Positions 53,995 to 63,260 of a stretch of 64,000 nucleotides of DNA are shown in pieces. The stretch's first letter is position 1, and each line of letters begins with the position of its first letter. The translations under genes and the position numbers were made by a program. The notes beneath the pieces are model-generated. The model was given only the letters and a program-made list of their open reading frames with translations, did no database searches and was not told the origin of the DNA. Location: contig NZ_ML708614.1 in NCBI RefSeq assembly GCF_008831305.1, forward strand, positions 1 to 64,000, given 5' to 3'. The stretch comes from Kocuria coralli (GTDB lineage Bacteria > Actinomycetota > Actinomycetes > Actinomycetales > Micrococcaceae).

Positions 53995-54303
53995 GCCGGC
54001 ACCCCGGGACGACTCCGCCGGTGTGCTGCTATATCACCTGCGGTACCAGCGGTGGCGCGCACCGGACTCACCGGGCCGCCCTGCAGCCGGTCGCACCCCT
54101 GCTGGACCCTGCCGTTCTCCTCGGATGGCTCGCGGTGGCGTGGTCGGTCATGGCGGCTCCTCGGTGGCTGGCGAAGGCTACGGCTCGGCGCACGGAATTC
54201 GTGGCACCGCATAACCGTATGCGCTGCGCTTCCTTTCGTCACCGGTGCGTCCGCCGATGACCGTCGGAACATGTCACCGGCCCGGAGAGGGCGGGCGCCG
54301 TCT
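53995..54303. other. Gene-free region between cls and the AraC gene
   Basis: 309 nt with no credible gene; a plus-strand frame of 79 codons (54021-54260) lacks a ribosome-binding site and any recognisable domain. A minus-strand TATAGC (near 54032) could be part of the cls promoter. No repeat is seen. Confidence 0.5.
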
Positions 54304-55179
54304 TCACGAGTGCCCGGATGCGCTGCGGTAGGCATGCGGGGCGATGCCGAGGACACGCCGGAAGTCGGCGCTCAGGTGCGCGTGATCGGCGTAGCCGAGG
54401 TCGGCGGCCACCTGCGCGATGGTCAGGGAGGGATCCTCGCGCAGCCGCTGGGCGGCTTCCTGGAGCCGGTACCGGCGGATGACGGCCAGCGGTGTGAGGC
54501 CGACGTACCGCCGCGCGAGGCGCTGCACGCCGCGGACGGAGATACCGAGGCTGTCGGCCACCTGGTCGATGCGCACGATGGTGCGATCGCCGGCGATCAG
54601 ATCCTCCATCGCGTTGGCCAGCGCCCCGCCTTCATCCGGCGGGGCAAGATGACGAGCCGCCCACTCCGAGTAGGCCCTGATGGCGCGGTCCCCGGTCTTC
54701 TCTGCATCAGGGCCGGTGCCAGAGTCCCCGTGCTCGTCATCGCCGTCGTCGCCGCGGCCTTCGCCGTTGTCCGCACGGCGCATCGCGGCGGTGACGGTCC
54801 GGTGCAACTCGGGCGCCTCGAACGGCGTCTCGGCGTCCCGGAGGGCGCCGGGGTCGCGCAGCAGCGAAGCGATCCCCGCCGGACGCAGAAGGGCGCCCAG
54901 CACCCAGCCGCTGCCCCGGAGATCACGATGCGACGCCCGGGTCGTGGGGCCGGACAGTGAGACCCCGTCCGGCCCGACGACGAGGTTGGACGCCGGGAAC
55001 GGCAGCACCTCCTGCCGGGAGACCCGGCCCGGTGCGAGGTTCCAGCTGGGCAGCCAGAACCAGCGCACGAGCCCGGCCAGCTCGGCGGGCGCCTGCTCCC
55101 TGTGGAACGAGGGCAGCCTGGCGGGGTACAGCACCCCGCGTCCGTCGCTGGGACCGGCGGGACCGGCGGGACCGGCCAT
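54304..55179 (-). CDS. AraC family transcriptional regulator
   Basis: 291-residue regulator. The C-terminal ~85 residues hold the two AraC helix-turn-helix units: IDQVADSLGISVRGVQRLARRYVGLTPLAVIRRYRLQEA and LTIAQVAADLGYADHAHLSADFRRVLGIAPHAYR. The N-terminal part (LVRWFWLPSWNL, LPFPASNLVVGPDG) resembles the ligand-binding DUF6597-type domain; an acidic Gly/Asp linker follows. ATG at 55179 with GGGGAGG 5 nt upstream; 9-bp GGACCGGCG repeats encode AGPAGPAGP just after it. Divergent from the VOC gene, which it may control. Confidence 0.92.
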   Translation of the reverse strand: MAGPAGPAGPSDGRGVLYPARLPSFHREQAPAELAGLVRWFWLPSWNLAPGRVSRQEVLPFPASNLVVGPDGVSLSGPTTRASHRDLRGSGWVLGALLRPAGIASLLRDPGALRDAETPFEAPELHRTVTAAMRRADNGEGRGDDGDDEHGDSGTGPDAEKTGDRAIRAYSEWAARHLAPPDEGGALANAMEDLIAGDRTIVRIDQVADSLGISVRGVQRLARRYVGLTPLAVIRRYRLQEAAQRLREDPSLTIAQVAADLGYADHAHLSADFRRVLGIAPHAYRSASGHS

Positions 55180-55283
55180 CGTGTCCTCCCCTCGCGGGCT
55201 CCTCACAGCCGTTGGACGGCCGTTCTCCGGCCCCGTCGCGAATCTTCAAGCCGCCGCAGGCGGGCCGTGCCTAGGCTCGGCCC

Positions 55284-55841
55284 ATGAACGAGAACACCAT
55301 GAACAACGCCACGAACGACAAGACGAATAACAACACCGCATCCCGTCGCGGGGTCTCGGGAGAGCACACCACCGACGGCGTCCCGCACGGGTCGACCAGC
55401 CTCACCCCGTTCCTCGCCGTGCGGGGTGCGGCGGATGCCATCGAATTCTACCGGTCGGTGTTCGGCGCCCGCCTGGTCGATGCCACGGAGATGGGCGGCG
55501 TCGTCGTCCACGCCGAGCTGGACTTCGGCCACGGCAGGCTGCAGATCGGCGAACCGAGCCCCGCGTTCGGGCTGGTGCCCGCACCGGAGGGCGACAGCGA
55601 TTGCTATTCGATCGGGCTCTACTGCCCCGACGTCGACGCGACCGTGGAACGAGCCGAACGGGCGGGGGCGACGATCCGTGAGCCGCTGAGCGATTTCGTG
55701 TCCGGGGACCGTTTCGCCTCCATCCGGGACCCGTTCGGGGTGCGCTGGTCGATCATGTCCCGTATCGAAGATCTTTCCGAAGCCGAGAGCGCTCGCCGGG
55801 TCGCCGACTGGGCGGCCGCGCAGGAGGCCGGGGAGAGCTGA
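55284..55841 (+). CDS. VOC (glyoxalase/bleomycin resistance-like) family protein
   Basis: 185 residues of the vicinal oxygen chelate fold, PhnB/EhpR-like. Seen: TPFLAVRGAADAIEFYRSVFGA, VVHAELDFGHGRLQIGEPSP, YSIGLYCPDVDATVERAERAGA and IRDPFGVRWSIMSR. The N-terminal ~20 residues are strikingly Asn/Thr-rich (NENTMNNATNDKTNNNTAS), unusual in this GC-rich genome. ATG at 55284 is 6 nt after TAGGCT (leaderless). The substrate is unknown; divergent from araC-type regulator. Confidence 0.9.
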   Translation: MNENTMNNATNDKTNNNTASRRGVSGEHTTDGVPHGSTSLTPFLAVRGAADAIEFYRSVFGARLVDATEMGGVVVHAELDFGHGRLQIGEPSPAFGLVPAPEGDSDCYSIGLYCPDVDATVERAERAGATIREPLSDFVSGDRFASIRDPFGVRWSIMSRIEDLSEAESARRVADWAAAQEAGES

Positions 55842-55886
55842 GCCGGGCTGCTGCCGGCCGGCGCTTCCTCCCCGGCCACCTGACGA

Positions 55887-57515
55887 TCACGCCGTCCGCG
55901 ACACCGCCGCTCCGAGGTCCCGGGGCAGGCGGTGCTTCGCGATCCGCTGGCTCGGGGTGAGCGGCATCTCGTCCACCACCCGGGCGTACCGGGGGACCTG
56001 GAACCTCGCGAGCCGGCTCTCCCCCCACGCCAGGATCGCCCGGGGATCGAGCTGCCTCCCCTCGGCGGCGGTGAGCACCAGGAGCATCTCCTGCTCGCCC
56101 ACCTGCGCCTCGACGCCCACGACGGCGCAACGGTCGACGTCGGGGTGCAGGCCGAACACGCTCTCGATCTGCCAGGCGGAGACGTTCTCCCCGCGCACGC
56201 GGATGCTGTCGCTGCCCCGGCCGGCGAAGTGGAGCCTGCCCTGCCGGTCCAGGTAGCCGAGGTCGCCGGTGCGGAACCATTCGCCGTCCCGGGCCTTCTC
56301 GCTGGCGTCCGGATTGCCCAGATATCCCGCCGTCAAGAGGCCCGGCACCCTGCCTCGAACCCGTACCTCGCCGTTCACGGAGTCATTCTCCGCGCCGTCC
56401 CCGGCGGAGGACGCTCCGCCCGATGAGCCCGATGAGCCCGGGGATGCGCCGCTCTCCGCGGGGTCGGTGGCGATCTCCACCCAGGGCAAGGGCCGGCCGA
56501 CTCCGCCGTCCACCTCGTTGCGGTTGACGGTGACGATGCTCGAGGTCTCGGTCATGCCGTAGCACTCGTGAAGCGCGAAGTCGTAGCGCTCGTGACAGGC
56601 GGCGCGCACCTCGGGGGTCGCTCCGGCTCCCCAGGCGATCCTGACCCGGTTGTCCAGCTCCTCCGCGGTCACCGGCAGTTGCAGCAGGATCTGCAGGACA
56701 CCGCCGAGATAGTGGATATGGGTCACGCCGAAGTCGGCCACGTCCTGCCAGAACCGCGAGGCGCTGAACTTCGGCGCGAGCGCGAGCGTGACCTGCCTGA
56801 ACAGCGGCAGGAACACCACCTGGGCACCGCCGATGTGGAACAGCGGCTCCCAGACGTAGAACACGTCCCCGGGCCGGGGAGTCGTGACCTCGATCGCGCC
56901 CAGCACCGCGGCCCGGAGCATCGTCTCGCTGACCAGGGCTCCTTTGGGCGGCCCGGTGGTACCGGAGGTGTACATGAGCAGGCAGGCGTCCTTGCGGTCG
57001 CCTGCCGGCTGCACCCTCGGGCTGTCGTCCCCTCTGGCGTCGTCCTCGCCGGTGAGCGAGAAGACCACCGGCACCTCACCGAGCTCTCCGGGCAGCGCCG
57101 GGCCGGCCACCGCATCGGCCCCGAGCTGCTCCGCGAGAGACCCGGAGGCCTCCGTCACGACGGCCGTGGCTCCGGAATCGCGCAGCTGGTGCCGCAGCGG
57201 CTCGCCGATGAGCTGCGGATTCAGCGGTATCCACAGGGCACCGAGCCGCAGGACGGCGAAGATGAGCACCACCTGCTCGGCCTCTGTGGGCAGCGCGATC
57301 GCGATCCGGGAGGACGCCTCCGCCCCCCGGCCGCGAAGCTGGGTCACCGCATCGTCCACGCGGCGATTCAGCTCACCGACGCTGACGACGCCCTGCCGGT
57401 CCTTCAGGTAGGGCCGCTGAGGATCCACGCGGGCCAGCTCCTCCAGGGCCTCGGAGAGGCCGGGACCGTGGATGAACCGCTCCGCCTCCGCCAGGCTCGT
57501 GCTGTGGCCGGTCAC
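55887..57515 (-). CDS. AMP-dependent acyl-CoA ligase (CaiC-like)
   Basis: 542-residue ANL superfamily ligase. Seen: P-loop MYTSGTTGPPKG (A3), ECYGMTETSS (A5), GEWFRTGDLGYLD (A7), GRGSDSIRVRGENVSAWQIE (A8). The A10 lysine expected in TxxK-V is replaced: the sequence reads TPSQRIAKHRL, with Arg at the usual Lys position. A Ser/Gly-rich insertion lies before EVRVRGR. The GTG start overlaps the crotonase stop by 4 nt, so the two are coupled. Substrate probably a carboxylic acid related to betaines or carnitine, judged only from the symporter nearby. Confidence 0.88.
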   Translation of the reverse strand: MTGHSTSLAEAERFIHGPGLSEALEELARVDPQRPYLKDRQGVVSVGELNRRVDDAVTQLRGRGAEASSRIAIALPTEAEQVVLIFAVLRLGALWIPLNPQLIGEPLRHQLRDSGATAVVTEASGSLAEQLGADAVAGPALPGELGEVPVVFSLTGEDDARGDDSPRVQPAGDRKDACLLMYTSGTTGPPKGALVSETMLRAAVLGAIEVTTPRPGDVFYVWEPLFHIGGAQVVFLPLFRQVTLALAPKFSASRFWQDVADFGVTHIHYLGGVLQILLQLPVTAEELDNRVRIAWGAGATPEVRAACHERYDFALHECYGMTETSSIVTVNRNEVDGGVGRPLPWVEIATDPAESGASPGSSGSSGGASSAGDGAENDSVNGEVRVRGRVPGLLTAGYLGNPDASEKARDGEWFRTGDLGYLDRQGRLHFAGRGSDSIRVRGENVSAWQIESVFGLHPDVDRCAVVGVEAQVGEQEMLLVLTAAEGRQLDPRAILAWGESRLARFQVPRYARVVDEMPLTPSQRIAKHRLPRDLGAAVSRTA

Positions 57516-58279
57516 TTCGAACGCGCATCCTTCTTCGCCACGAAGCTGCCCGCCGTCCGCTGGGGCTCTCCATCGCCATAGGCGTGCTTGTCGGCCTCAA
57601 GCGCCGCCGCGAACGCGTCCTCCAGCCCGGGCATGAGCGTGGCGCGGATGCGCTGCTTCGTCAGCGCGAACGCCTGCTTCGGCAGCGACGCCAGCTCCCG
57701 TGCCAGCTCGATGCTCCGTGCCAGGACCTCCTCCTGGGGGCGGATCTCCGCGATCAGGCCGAGATCCGCCGCTTCCCGGGCGTCGAGAAGACGACCGGTG
57801 AGCATCATCTCGGCGGTCTTGCTGTACCCCAGGGACTGCCACGTCAGGTACATCCCCGTGATGCTGGGAATACCGGAGCGCACCTCCGGCTGCCCGATCC
57901 TCACCCCGGCGTGCGCAATCCGCAGGTCGCACAGCAGCGCCAGCTGATACCCGGATCCGGCGGTGACGCCGTTGAGCGCAGCGATCACCGGCTTGGAGTT
58001 CGAGAGCACGGCGTCGTAGACCTGACGGAAGTTCTCCAGCCACTCCTCGACGTGGTTCTCCGTGAAGCCGGCCACCTCGTTCAGGTCCTGGCCCGAGCAG
58101 AACGCCCGGTCGCCGGCACCGGTGATGACGATGCCGTCGACCTCCGGGTCGGCGTCCAGCTCGTCGAGCCTGACCCCCATGTCGCGCTGCATCTGCTGGG
58201 TCCACGCGTTCAGCGCCGCGGGATTGTTCAGCGTGATGATGCCGATGCGGTTGTCGATGGTCACGTCCAGTGTGGGCAT
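57512..58279 (-). CDS. Crotonase family protein (enoyl-CoA hydratase/isomerase)
   Basis: 255-residue crotonase. Oxyanion-hole motif DRAFCSGQDLNE and GSGYQLALLCDLRIA are present. Of the two catalytic glutamates of hydratases, the first (Glu144 of rat ECH) is Gln112 here; the second is Glu132 in GQPEVRSG, at the same 20-residue spacing. Such a one-glutamate active site is typical of isomerases or other non-hydratase crotonases. ATG at 58279 with GAGGAG 6 nt upstream. Middle gene of the symporter-crotonase-ligase operon. Confidence 0.92.
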   Translation of the reverse strand: MPTLDVTIDNRIGIITLNNPAALNAWTQQMQRDMGVRLDELDADPEVDGIVITGAGDRAFCSGQDLNEVAGFTENHVEEWLENFRQVYDAVLSNSKPVIAALNGVTAGSGYQLALLCDLRIAHAGVRIGQPEVRSGIPSITGMYLTWQSLGYSKTAEMMLTGRLLDAREAADLGLIAEIRPQEEVLARSIELARELASLPKQAFALTKQRIRATLMPGLEDAFAAALEADKHAYGDGEPQRTAGSFVAKKDARSK

Positions 58280-58353
58280 TGCGCGCTCCTCGGTTGTTTC
58301 CCTGATGGGCTTCTGGGTGTTCGGTTCTTGCGGGTGTTCTGCGCCGTCGTCGT

Positions 58354-59868
58354 TCACGAGGTCTTGAGCAGGTCGAACTGGGCGGTGACGACTTCCTGCC
58401 GCTGCTTGGGACCGAGCCAGCTGCCCAGCCACAGGGCGAGCATCCCGGCGATGAATCCGGGGATGAGCTCGTAGAGGCCGATCGTGTCCACCATGCGGTA
58501 GATGATCACCGTGGAACCGCCGGCGATGATGCTCAGCAGGGCCCCGAACCAGGTGGCCTTACGCCAGTACAGCGCCGCGAACAGCGCCGGCCCGAAGCTC
58601 GCGCCGAATCCGGCCCAGGCGTATCCGACCAGGTCGAGAATGGTTCCGCCCTGCAGAGCCACGAACACTCCGATGCCGGTGCAGGCGAGGACGGCGATCC
58701 TGCTCAGCCAGACCAGGGTCTTAGCCGGGGCATCGCGGTTGATGAAGGCGCGGTAGAAGTCCTCCGTCAAGGTCGAGGAGGCGACGACCAGCTGGGAGTC
58801 CGCCGTGCTCATGACCGCGGAGAGCACGCCGGCCAGGAAGATGCCCGCCACCCAGCTGGGGAAGAGCTCGGCGACCAGCACCATATAGGCGTCCTCGGGG
58901 TTCTCCAGGCCGGGGCCGAAGATGCCGATGGCCGCGAAACCGACGACTCCCGCGCAGCCGAGGAGGGTGATGGAGAGGAACACGCCCAGGCGAGCGCCTC
59001 CGCGGGCGGACTCCGCGGTCCTCATCCCCATGAAGCGGGCGAGGATGTGCGGGGAGCCGAAATAGCCGAGCGCCCAGGCGAGCGCGGAGATCATGGCGAT
59101 GAAGGGCACCGAGCTGGTCGTGACCCATTCGCCGCCCAGCAGTTCGACACCGGCGAACGGCGAACCGAGATCCGGGTTCTGAGCGCCCACGGTCTCCAGG
59201 AAGCTCCCCACTCCGCCGAGCTTCACGATGGCCGCGATGGAGACCGCCACCAGGCAGACCCACATCAGGACCCCCTGGACGACGTCGGTGTAGCTGCTGG
59301 CCAGGTAACCGCCGAGCGAGGAGTACACCATCACGACGACGGCCCCGATGATGGTGCCGACCACGACGGAACCGCCGAAGATCTGCTGGAAGATGACGCC
59401 GGTGGCGATGAAGGCGGAGCCGAGATAGATGATGTAGAAGATGATGATGAAGATCGCGGTCACGCTCCGCACCGAGTTGCTGCGGAAACGGTTGGCGAAG
59501 AAGCCGGGGAGCGTCACGGACTCCCCCGGGGCCGTCACGCGCCAGTCGCTGACCTTGGCCGAGTAGTCACGCAGGCGTCCGGCGAGGAGCTTCCAGCTGA
59601 GGTAGAAGCCGATCGTGAGGCCCACGATCAGCCAGATGTTGCGCATACCGCTGACGTAGAAGGCACCGGGCAGTCCGAAGAACACCCACTGGCTCGAGTC
59701 GGTCGCCTTGGCGCTCAGTGCCGTGACGAACGTTCCCAGGCGCCTGCCGCCGATGGCGAAGTCGCTCATGTCGTTGTTCTGGCGGTAGGCCCAGATCCCG
59801 ATGGCCAGCACTGCGAGGAGATACAGGATGAAGACGATGCTCGTTGACGGGTCTGCTGTGTTCGTCAT
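58354..59868 (-). CDS. Sodium:solute symporter (SSS family, PutP-like)
   Basis: 504-residue Na+-coupled symporter with about 13 membrane segments. Seen: FAIGGRRLGTFVTALSAKATDSSQWVFFGLPGAFYVSG (SSS signature near residues 46-84), SLGGYLASSYTDVVQG, FLAGVLSAVMSTADSQLVVASS. Closest in pattern to proline/betaine-type carriers. ATG at 59868 with GGAG 7 nt upstream. First gene of an operon with crotonase and CoA ligase, so it likely imports the compound those enzymes process. Confidence 0.9.
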   Translation of the reverse strand: MTNTADPSTSIVFILYLLAVLAIGIWAYRQNNDMSDFAIGGRRLGTFVTALSAKATDSSQWVFFGLPGAFYVSGMRNIWLIVGLTIGFYLSWKLLAGRLRDYSAKVSDWRVTAPGESVTLPGFFANRFRSNSVRSVTAIFIIIFYIIYLGSAFIATGVIFQQIFGGSVVVGTIIGAVVVMVYSSLGGYLASSYTDVVQGVLMWVCLVAVSIAAIVKLGGVGSFLETVGAQNPDLGSPFAGVELLGGEWVTTSSVPFIAMISALAWALGYFGSPHILARFMGMRTAESARGGARLGVFLSITLLGCAGVVGFAAIGIFGPGLENPEDAYMVLVAELFPSWVAGIFLAGVLSAVMSTADSQLVVASSTLTEDFYRAFINRDAPAKTLVWLSRIAVLACTGIGVFVALQGGTILDLVGYAWAGFGASFGPALFAALYWRKATWFGALLSIIAGGSTVIIYRMVDTIGLYELIPGFIAGMLALWLGSWLGPKQRQEVVTAQFDLLKTS

Positions 59869-60068
59869 AGTGGTCTCCGTTGCTCTGCGTGCGCTGTCGT
59901 CGTTCGCGGTGATTCTCGGTAGAACGACCCAGCCGATGAGCATCAACTGTATGAATGCCTCCCCTCCCCGGATACCGGCAGGGAATAAGACTTGGGCAGG
60001 CTGAGCACCAGCTCTGCTTATGCTCTGGCCGGAGCGGACCGCCGTCGTCCGCGGCGTAGACTCGCGTC

Positions 60069-61001
60069 GTGGCTGTCGACATCAGAACCCTGCGGACGAT
60101 GCGGGCGGTGATGCAGACCGGCTCGTTCGCGGCCGCGGGCCGGGAACTCGGCTATACGGCCTCGGCCGTCTCCCAGCAGATGGCCGGACTCGAACAGGCG
60201 CTCGGGATCCAGCTCTTCGAGCGGAGAGCGAGCCGCGTGGTGCCGACGGAGGCGGCCCAGTACCTGCTGCAGCGTTCCGAGGAAGTCTTCGAGCTCCTCG
60301 ACCAGGTCGAGGTCGACATCGCCCGTCTCGGTGCTGGGCAGGCCGGGCGCCTGCGTGTCGGCACCTTCAACTCGGCCGGCGGATCGATTCTCGGACAGGC
60401 CATCGCCCGCTTCCTGATCAGGCGACGCGACGTCGAGATCACCCTCGACGAGGGAGAACCGTACGAGCTCTTCCCCCGGGTGTCCGACGGCAGCCTGGAC
60501 GTCGCCCTCGGTTTCCAGTACGAACTCGTACCGCCCGCCTTCCCCGCGAACCTGCGGCTGACCAATGTGCTGACCGAAGAGCTCTTCGTGGTCGCCCCCA
60601 AGAAGCACCGGCTGGCGCGGAAGGACTCGGTGGATCTCAGCGATCTGCAATCCGAGACATGGGTGGCGCACCGGGAGGAGACGCCCTCCCATCGGTGCCT
60701 GCTGGCGCTGTGCGAACAGCACCGGTTCACACCGGACATCGCATTCCGCAGCAACAATCTGGGCACGGTGCTGGGGATCGTCGAAGCCGGGCTCGCCGTC
60801 GCCATGGTTCCGCGGATCTCGCTCACGGATCCCCACGAGGACATGGCCGTCCTCCCGATCTCCGGCCGGCTTCCGCGGCGTCAGATCGTAGCGGCGATCC
60901 GCGAAGGCCACGTGAACCCTCTGTCGGAGGCCTTCCTGGCGGCACTGCGTCAGGTGGCTGCCAAGACCTTGGACAAATCCGGTCATCGCAGCCTTGGATG
61001 A
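60069..61001 (+). CDS. LysR family transcriptional regulator
   Basis: 310-residue LysR-type regulator. N-terminal winged helix-turn-helix: IRTLRTMRAVMQTGSFAAAGRELGYTASAVSQQMAGLEQALGIQLFER (residues 5-52); C-terminal periplasmic-binding-like effector domain from GRLRVGTFNSAG. GTG at 60069 lies 6 nt after TAGACT (leaderless). Divergent from the symporter-crotonase-ligase operon across 200 nt, so it is its likely regulator; a matching T-N11-A operator is not clearly identifiable. Confidence 0.92.
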   Translation: MAVDIRTLRTMRAVMQTGSFAAAGRELGYTASAVSQQMAGLEQALGIQLFERRASRVVPTEAAQYLLQRSEEVFELLDQVEVDIARLGAGQAGRLRVGTFNSAGGSILGQAIARFLIRRRDVEITLDEGEPYELFPRVSDGSLDVALGFQYELVPPAFPANLRLTNVLTEELFVVAPKKHRLARKDSVDLSDLQSETWVAHREETPSHRCLLALCEQHRFTPDIAFRSNNLGTVLGIVEAGLAVAMVPRISLTDPHEDMAVLPISGRLPRRQIVAAIREGHVNPLSEAFLAALRQVAAKTLDKSGHRSLG

Positions 61002-61158
61002 CCATATTGGCGAGCCGAAGCCCTGGTGTTCTCCTGGCCGTTGATCGACGATGGATCTGAATGCAGATCCGGCGTATCGGATCGCACGGCCTGAGGGAGT
61101 GCATCATGAAGCAGGACACGGCCTATCACATCGTTCGGGTCTGGCACGGGGTCCCGTG

Positions 61159-61503
61159 ATGGCCGCGCAAACGCTCCTGGTCCAACGTCTCCGCGAGCTC
61201 CTCGCGGACGAGCCGGTAACGCGCGAGGTCTCGATGTTCGGGGGGCGGTCCTTCATGGTCAACGAGAAGATGGTCGCCAGCGCCCTCAAGGGCGCCAACC
61301 TGCTGGTCCGGGTCCCCGCGGAACGCCACGAGGCCCTGCTCGAGGAGCCGGGAGCCGCCCAGGCGGAGATGGGCGCCGGGCGGGACATGGGGCCCGGCTG
61401 GATCGAGGTCGCCTCGGCGTCGATCAGCGACGACGACGCACTGGCGTTCTGGATCGACGTCGCCTTGGAGCACAACCGGGCCGTGACCGGTAGCGACGAC
61501 TGA
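61159..61503 (+). CDS. TfoX N-terminal domain protein
   Basis: 114 residues matching the N-terminal domain of TfoX/Sxy: LVQRLRELLADEPVTREVSMFGGRSFMVNEKMV, then LLVRVPAERHEALLEEPGA and WIEVASASISDDDALAFWIDVALEHN. The C-terminal TfoX domain is missing, as in many stand-alone actinobacterial proteins, so a competence role is not implied. Start ATG at 61159 (GTG at 61156 adjacent); the upstream frame has no ribosome-binding support. Confidence 0.85.
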   Translation: MAAQTLLVQRLRELLADEPVTREVSMFGGRSFMVNEKMVASALKGANLLVRVPAERHEALLEEPGAAQAEMGAGRDMGPGWIEVASASISDDDALAFWIDVALEHNRAVTGSDD

Positions 61504-61514
61504 GCGCGCTGGGT

Positions 61515-63260
61515 TCAGAAGGGCGGTGGCAGATCTGCCCGTGCCTGGACGCGGCCGGATATCTTCACCGGTGACCGCGGCTCCAGCCAGCGGGTCGTCA
61601 CCGGTGTTGCCGCCCCGGGAACGCTGCGGCGCACGACACCTGTCGGGGAGACCCACTCGAGCACGCCGGGAGAACGTTCACCGGCTGGGATCCGGCCGGT
61701 CTCGACGGCGGGATTCACGTGGCGGACCGCCCAGGACCCCAACGCCCCGGCGCTGTGCTTGACCCGGTGGTGGTGCCTGCACAAATGCTCCAGGTTTCCC
61801 GCATCGGTGGTGCCGCCGTTCTCCCAGGCCACCGTATGGTCGATGTCGCAGCCGGCGGCCTGGCGACGACAGCCGGGGAACCGGCAGGTCTCGTCCCTGA
61901 CGGCGAGCAGGCGGCGCAGTCCCGCCGGCACCGGATAGGTGCTCCGGCCGTAACACGTGATCACGCCGGTGTCCGGGTCGGTGAGCACACGCTTCCAGCT
62001 CGGAGCCCCTGCGGCAATACGCAGGGCGTCCTCGACGGCGATCGGCCCGTATCCGACCAGGTGTGCTGGCTGGTCGCCGTAGCCGGGGTCTTCAATGCCT
62101 CCAGCCAACGCTTCATCGAGATCCGGGTCATGAGCGAGGACGCCGGTAGCCGGGACCATGATCGAGACCTGTCCTCTGATCCCGCGAGCGATGCCCGAGG
62201 ATTCGGGCAGCTCACCGTCGAGCAGCAGATCGGCCAGTACATCGGCCCGCTTCTCACCCATCGAACGATGCTCCTCCATCCAGATGCCAGAGCCCGGACG
62301 GTCCTGGAGGTCTGGGTCGGAATGCCGATCCAGCTGTTGCCCTTCTCCTGGTGCGGCGTCGTCGAGGGTGCCGGCCAGGTGACGGATCCTGGCGCCGATC
62401 GCCGTGGCTGTCGGGGCATCCAGCAGGGCCGTCAGATACGCCAGCCCGTCGTCGTCCGGGGACACCCACACATCACGTCGGCGCCTGGCCGCGTTGCAGG
62501 CCCGCTGAGCCGCCGCGGCTCCGAGCCCGGCACGGCGCCGACGGGCGTAGTTGGACAGCTGTGCCGTGGTGACATGCGGGGCCCGGGCGAGAAGGTCTTC
62601 TACCAGGACGGTGGCCTTGTGCTCCAGATCCGCAGCCTCCTCCTGGGCCCTCTCCAAAACGTCTCCGGTCAAGGTCCGTAGAGCACGGCGAGTGGGGGCC
62701 TGCTCCGTCAGGGCTTGCCAATGAGCGAGGATCACTCGTGCCTGTCCCCAGGTGATCTCGCCGTCTTCCAAGGCGGCCAGGGCTACGGGGAGGTCACCGG
62801 CGAAAATGAGGGCCTCGGCGACGGTGGCCCTGGCGGTGCCGGCCGGCAGCATCAAGGCCACCGAGATCTCCGCGGCGACATCACGCAGGACCAGGTCCGA
62901 CGATCCTTGAGCCAGCGTCGCAGCCGGCTCCTGCTGAGCCTGTTCCCCATGGCGGGCCCTGGCCTCCTCGTAGAGGCCTGCGATCAGCCGGAGCAGGCGG
63001 CCCCGGGCGGAGGCCTCCGCTCTGACCATCTGCTGGATCCCGGCCACCAGCTGCTCCGCCGGGGCTCCGTTCAGATACGTCAGTTCCGGTGGAGGAGAGT
63101 CACGATGAACGCCGTCGTGATGGGCCTGATCGCGAGAGAGGCGACCCCGGCTCGCGTTTCCACGAACCCCCGCACCGTAAGGCCCTCCCCCGCTCTGCTC
63201 CCCAGCAGCGGAAGGCTGATCGTCGAATGGGTCGAACCCCATCCCACCTGCCCCGTCCAT
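61515..63260 (-). CDS. DUF222 - HNH endonuclease domain protein
   Basis: 581-residue protein with a DUF222 helical region (~60-350) and a C-terminal HNH nuclease motif (about 459-502): CRFPGCRRQAAGCDIDHTVAWENGG, NLEHLCRHHHRVKH, with the Cys pairs, catalytic DxDH His and the H/N residues intact. This family (13E12-repeat-like) is often present in many copies per actinobacterial genome and is suspected to be mobile or linked to mobile DNA. ATG at 63260 with GGGAG upstream; ATG at 63242 is a possible alternative. No terminal repeats are visible here. Confidence 0.9.
   Translation of the reverse strand: MDGAGGMGFDPFDDQPSAAGEQSGGGPYGAGVRGNASRGRLSRDQAHHDGVHRDSPPPELTYLNGAPAEQLVAGIQQMVRAEASARGRLLRLIAGLYEEARARHGEQAQQEPAATLAQGSSDLVLRDVAAEISVALMLPAGTARATVAEALIFAGDLPVALAALEDGEITWGQARVILAHWQALTEQAPTRRALRTLTGDVLERAQEEAADLEHKATVLVEDLLARAPHVTTAQLSNYARRRRAGLGAAAAQRACNAARRRRDVWVSPDDDGLAYLTALLDAPTATAIGARIRHLAGTLDDAAPGEGQQLDRHSDPDLQDRPGSGIWMEEHRSMGEKRADVLADLLLDGELPESSGIARGIRGQVSIMVPATGVLAHDPDLDEALAGGIEDPGYGDQPAHLVGYGPIAVEDALRIAAGAPSWKRVLTDPDTGVITCYGRSTYPVPAGLRRLLAVRDETCRFPGCRRQAAGCDIDHTVAWENGGTTDAGNLEHLCRHHHRVKHSAGALGSWAVRHVNPAVETGRIPAGERSPGVLEWVSPTGVVRRSVPGAATPVTTRWLEPRSPVKISGRVQARADLPPPF

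Noticed and set aside
59981-60021. ATAAG...CTTAT dyad as a LysR operator in the divergent region
   Set aside because: Only the outer five bases pair and the spacing does not give a clear T-N11-A site.
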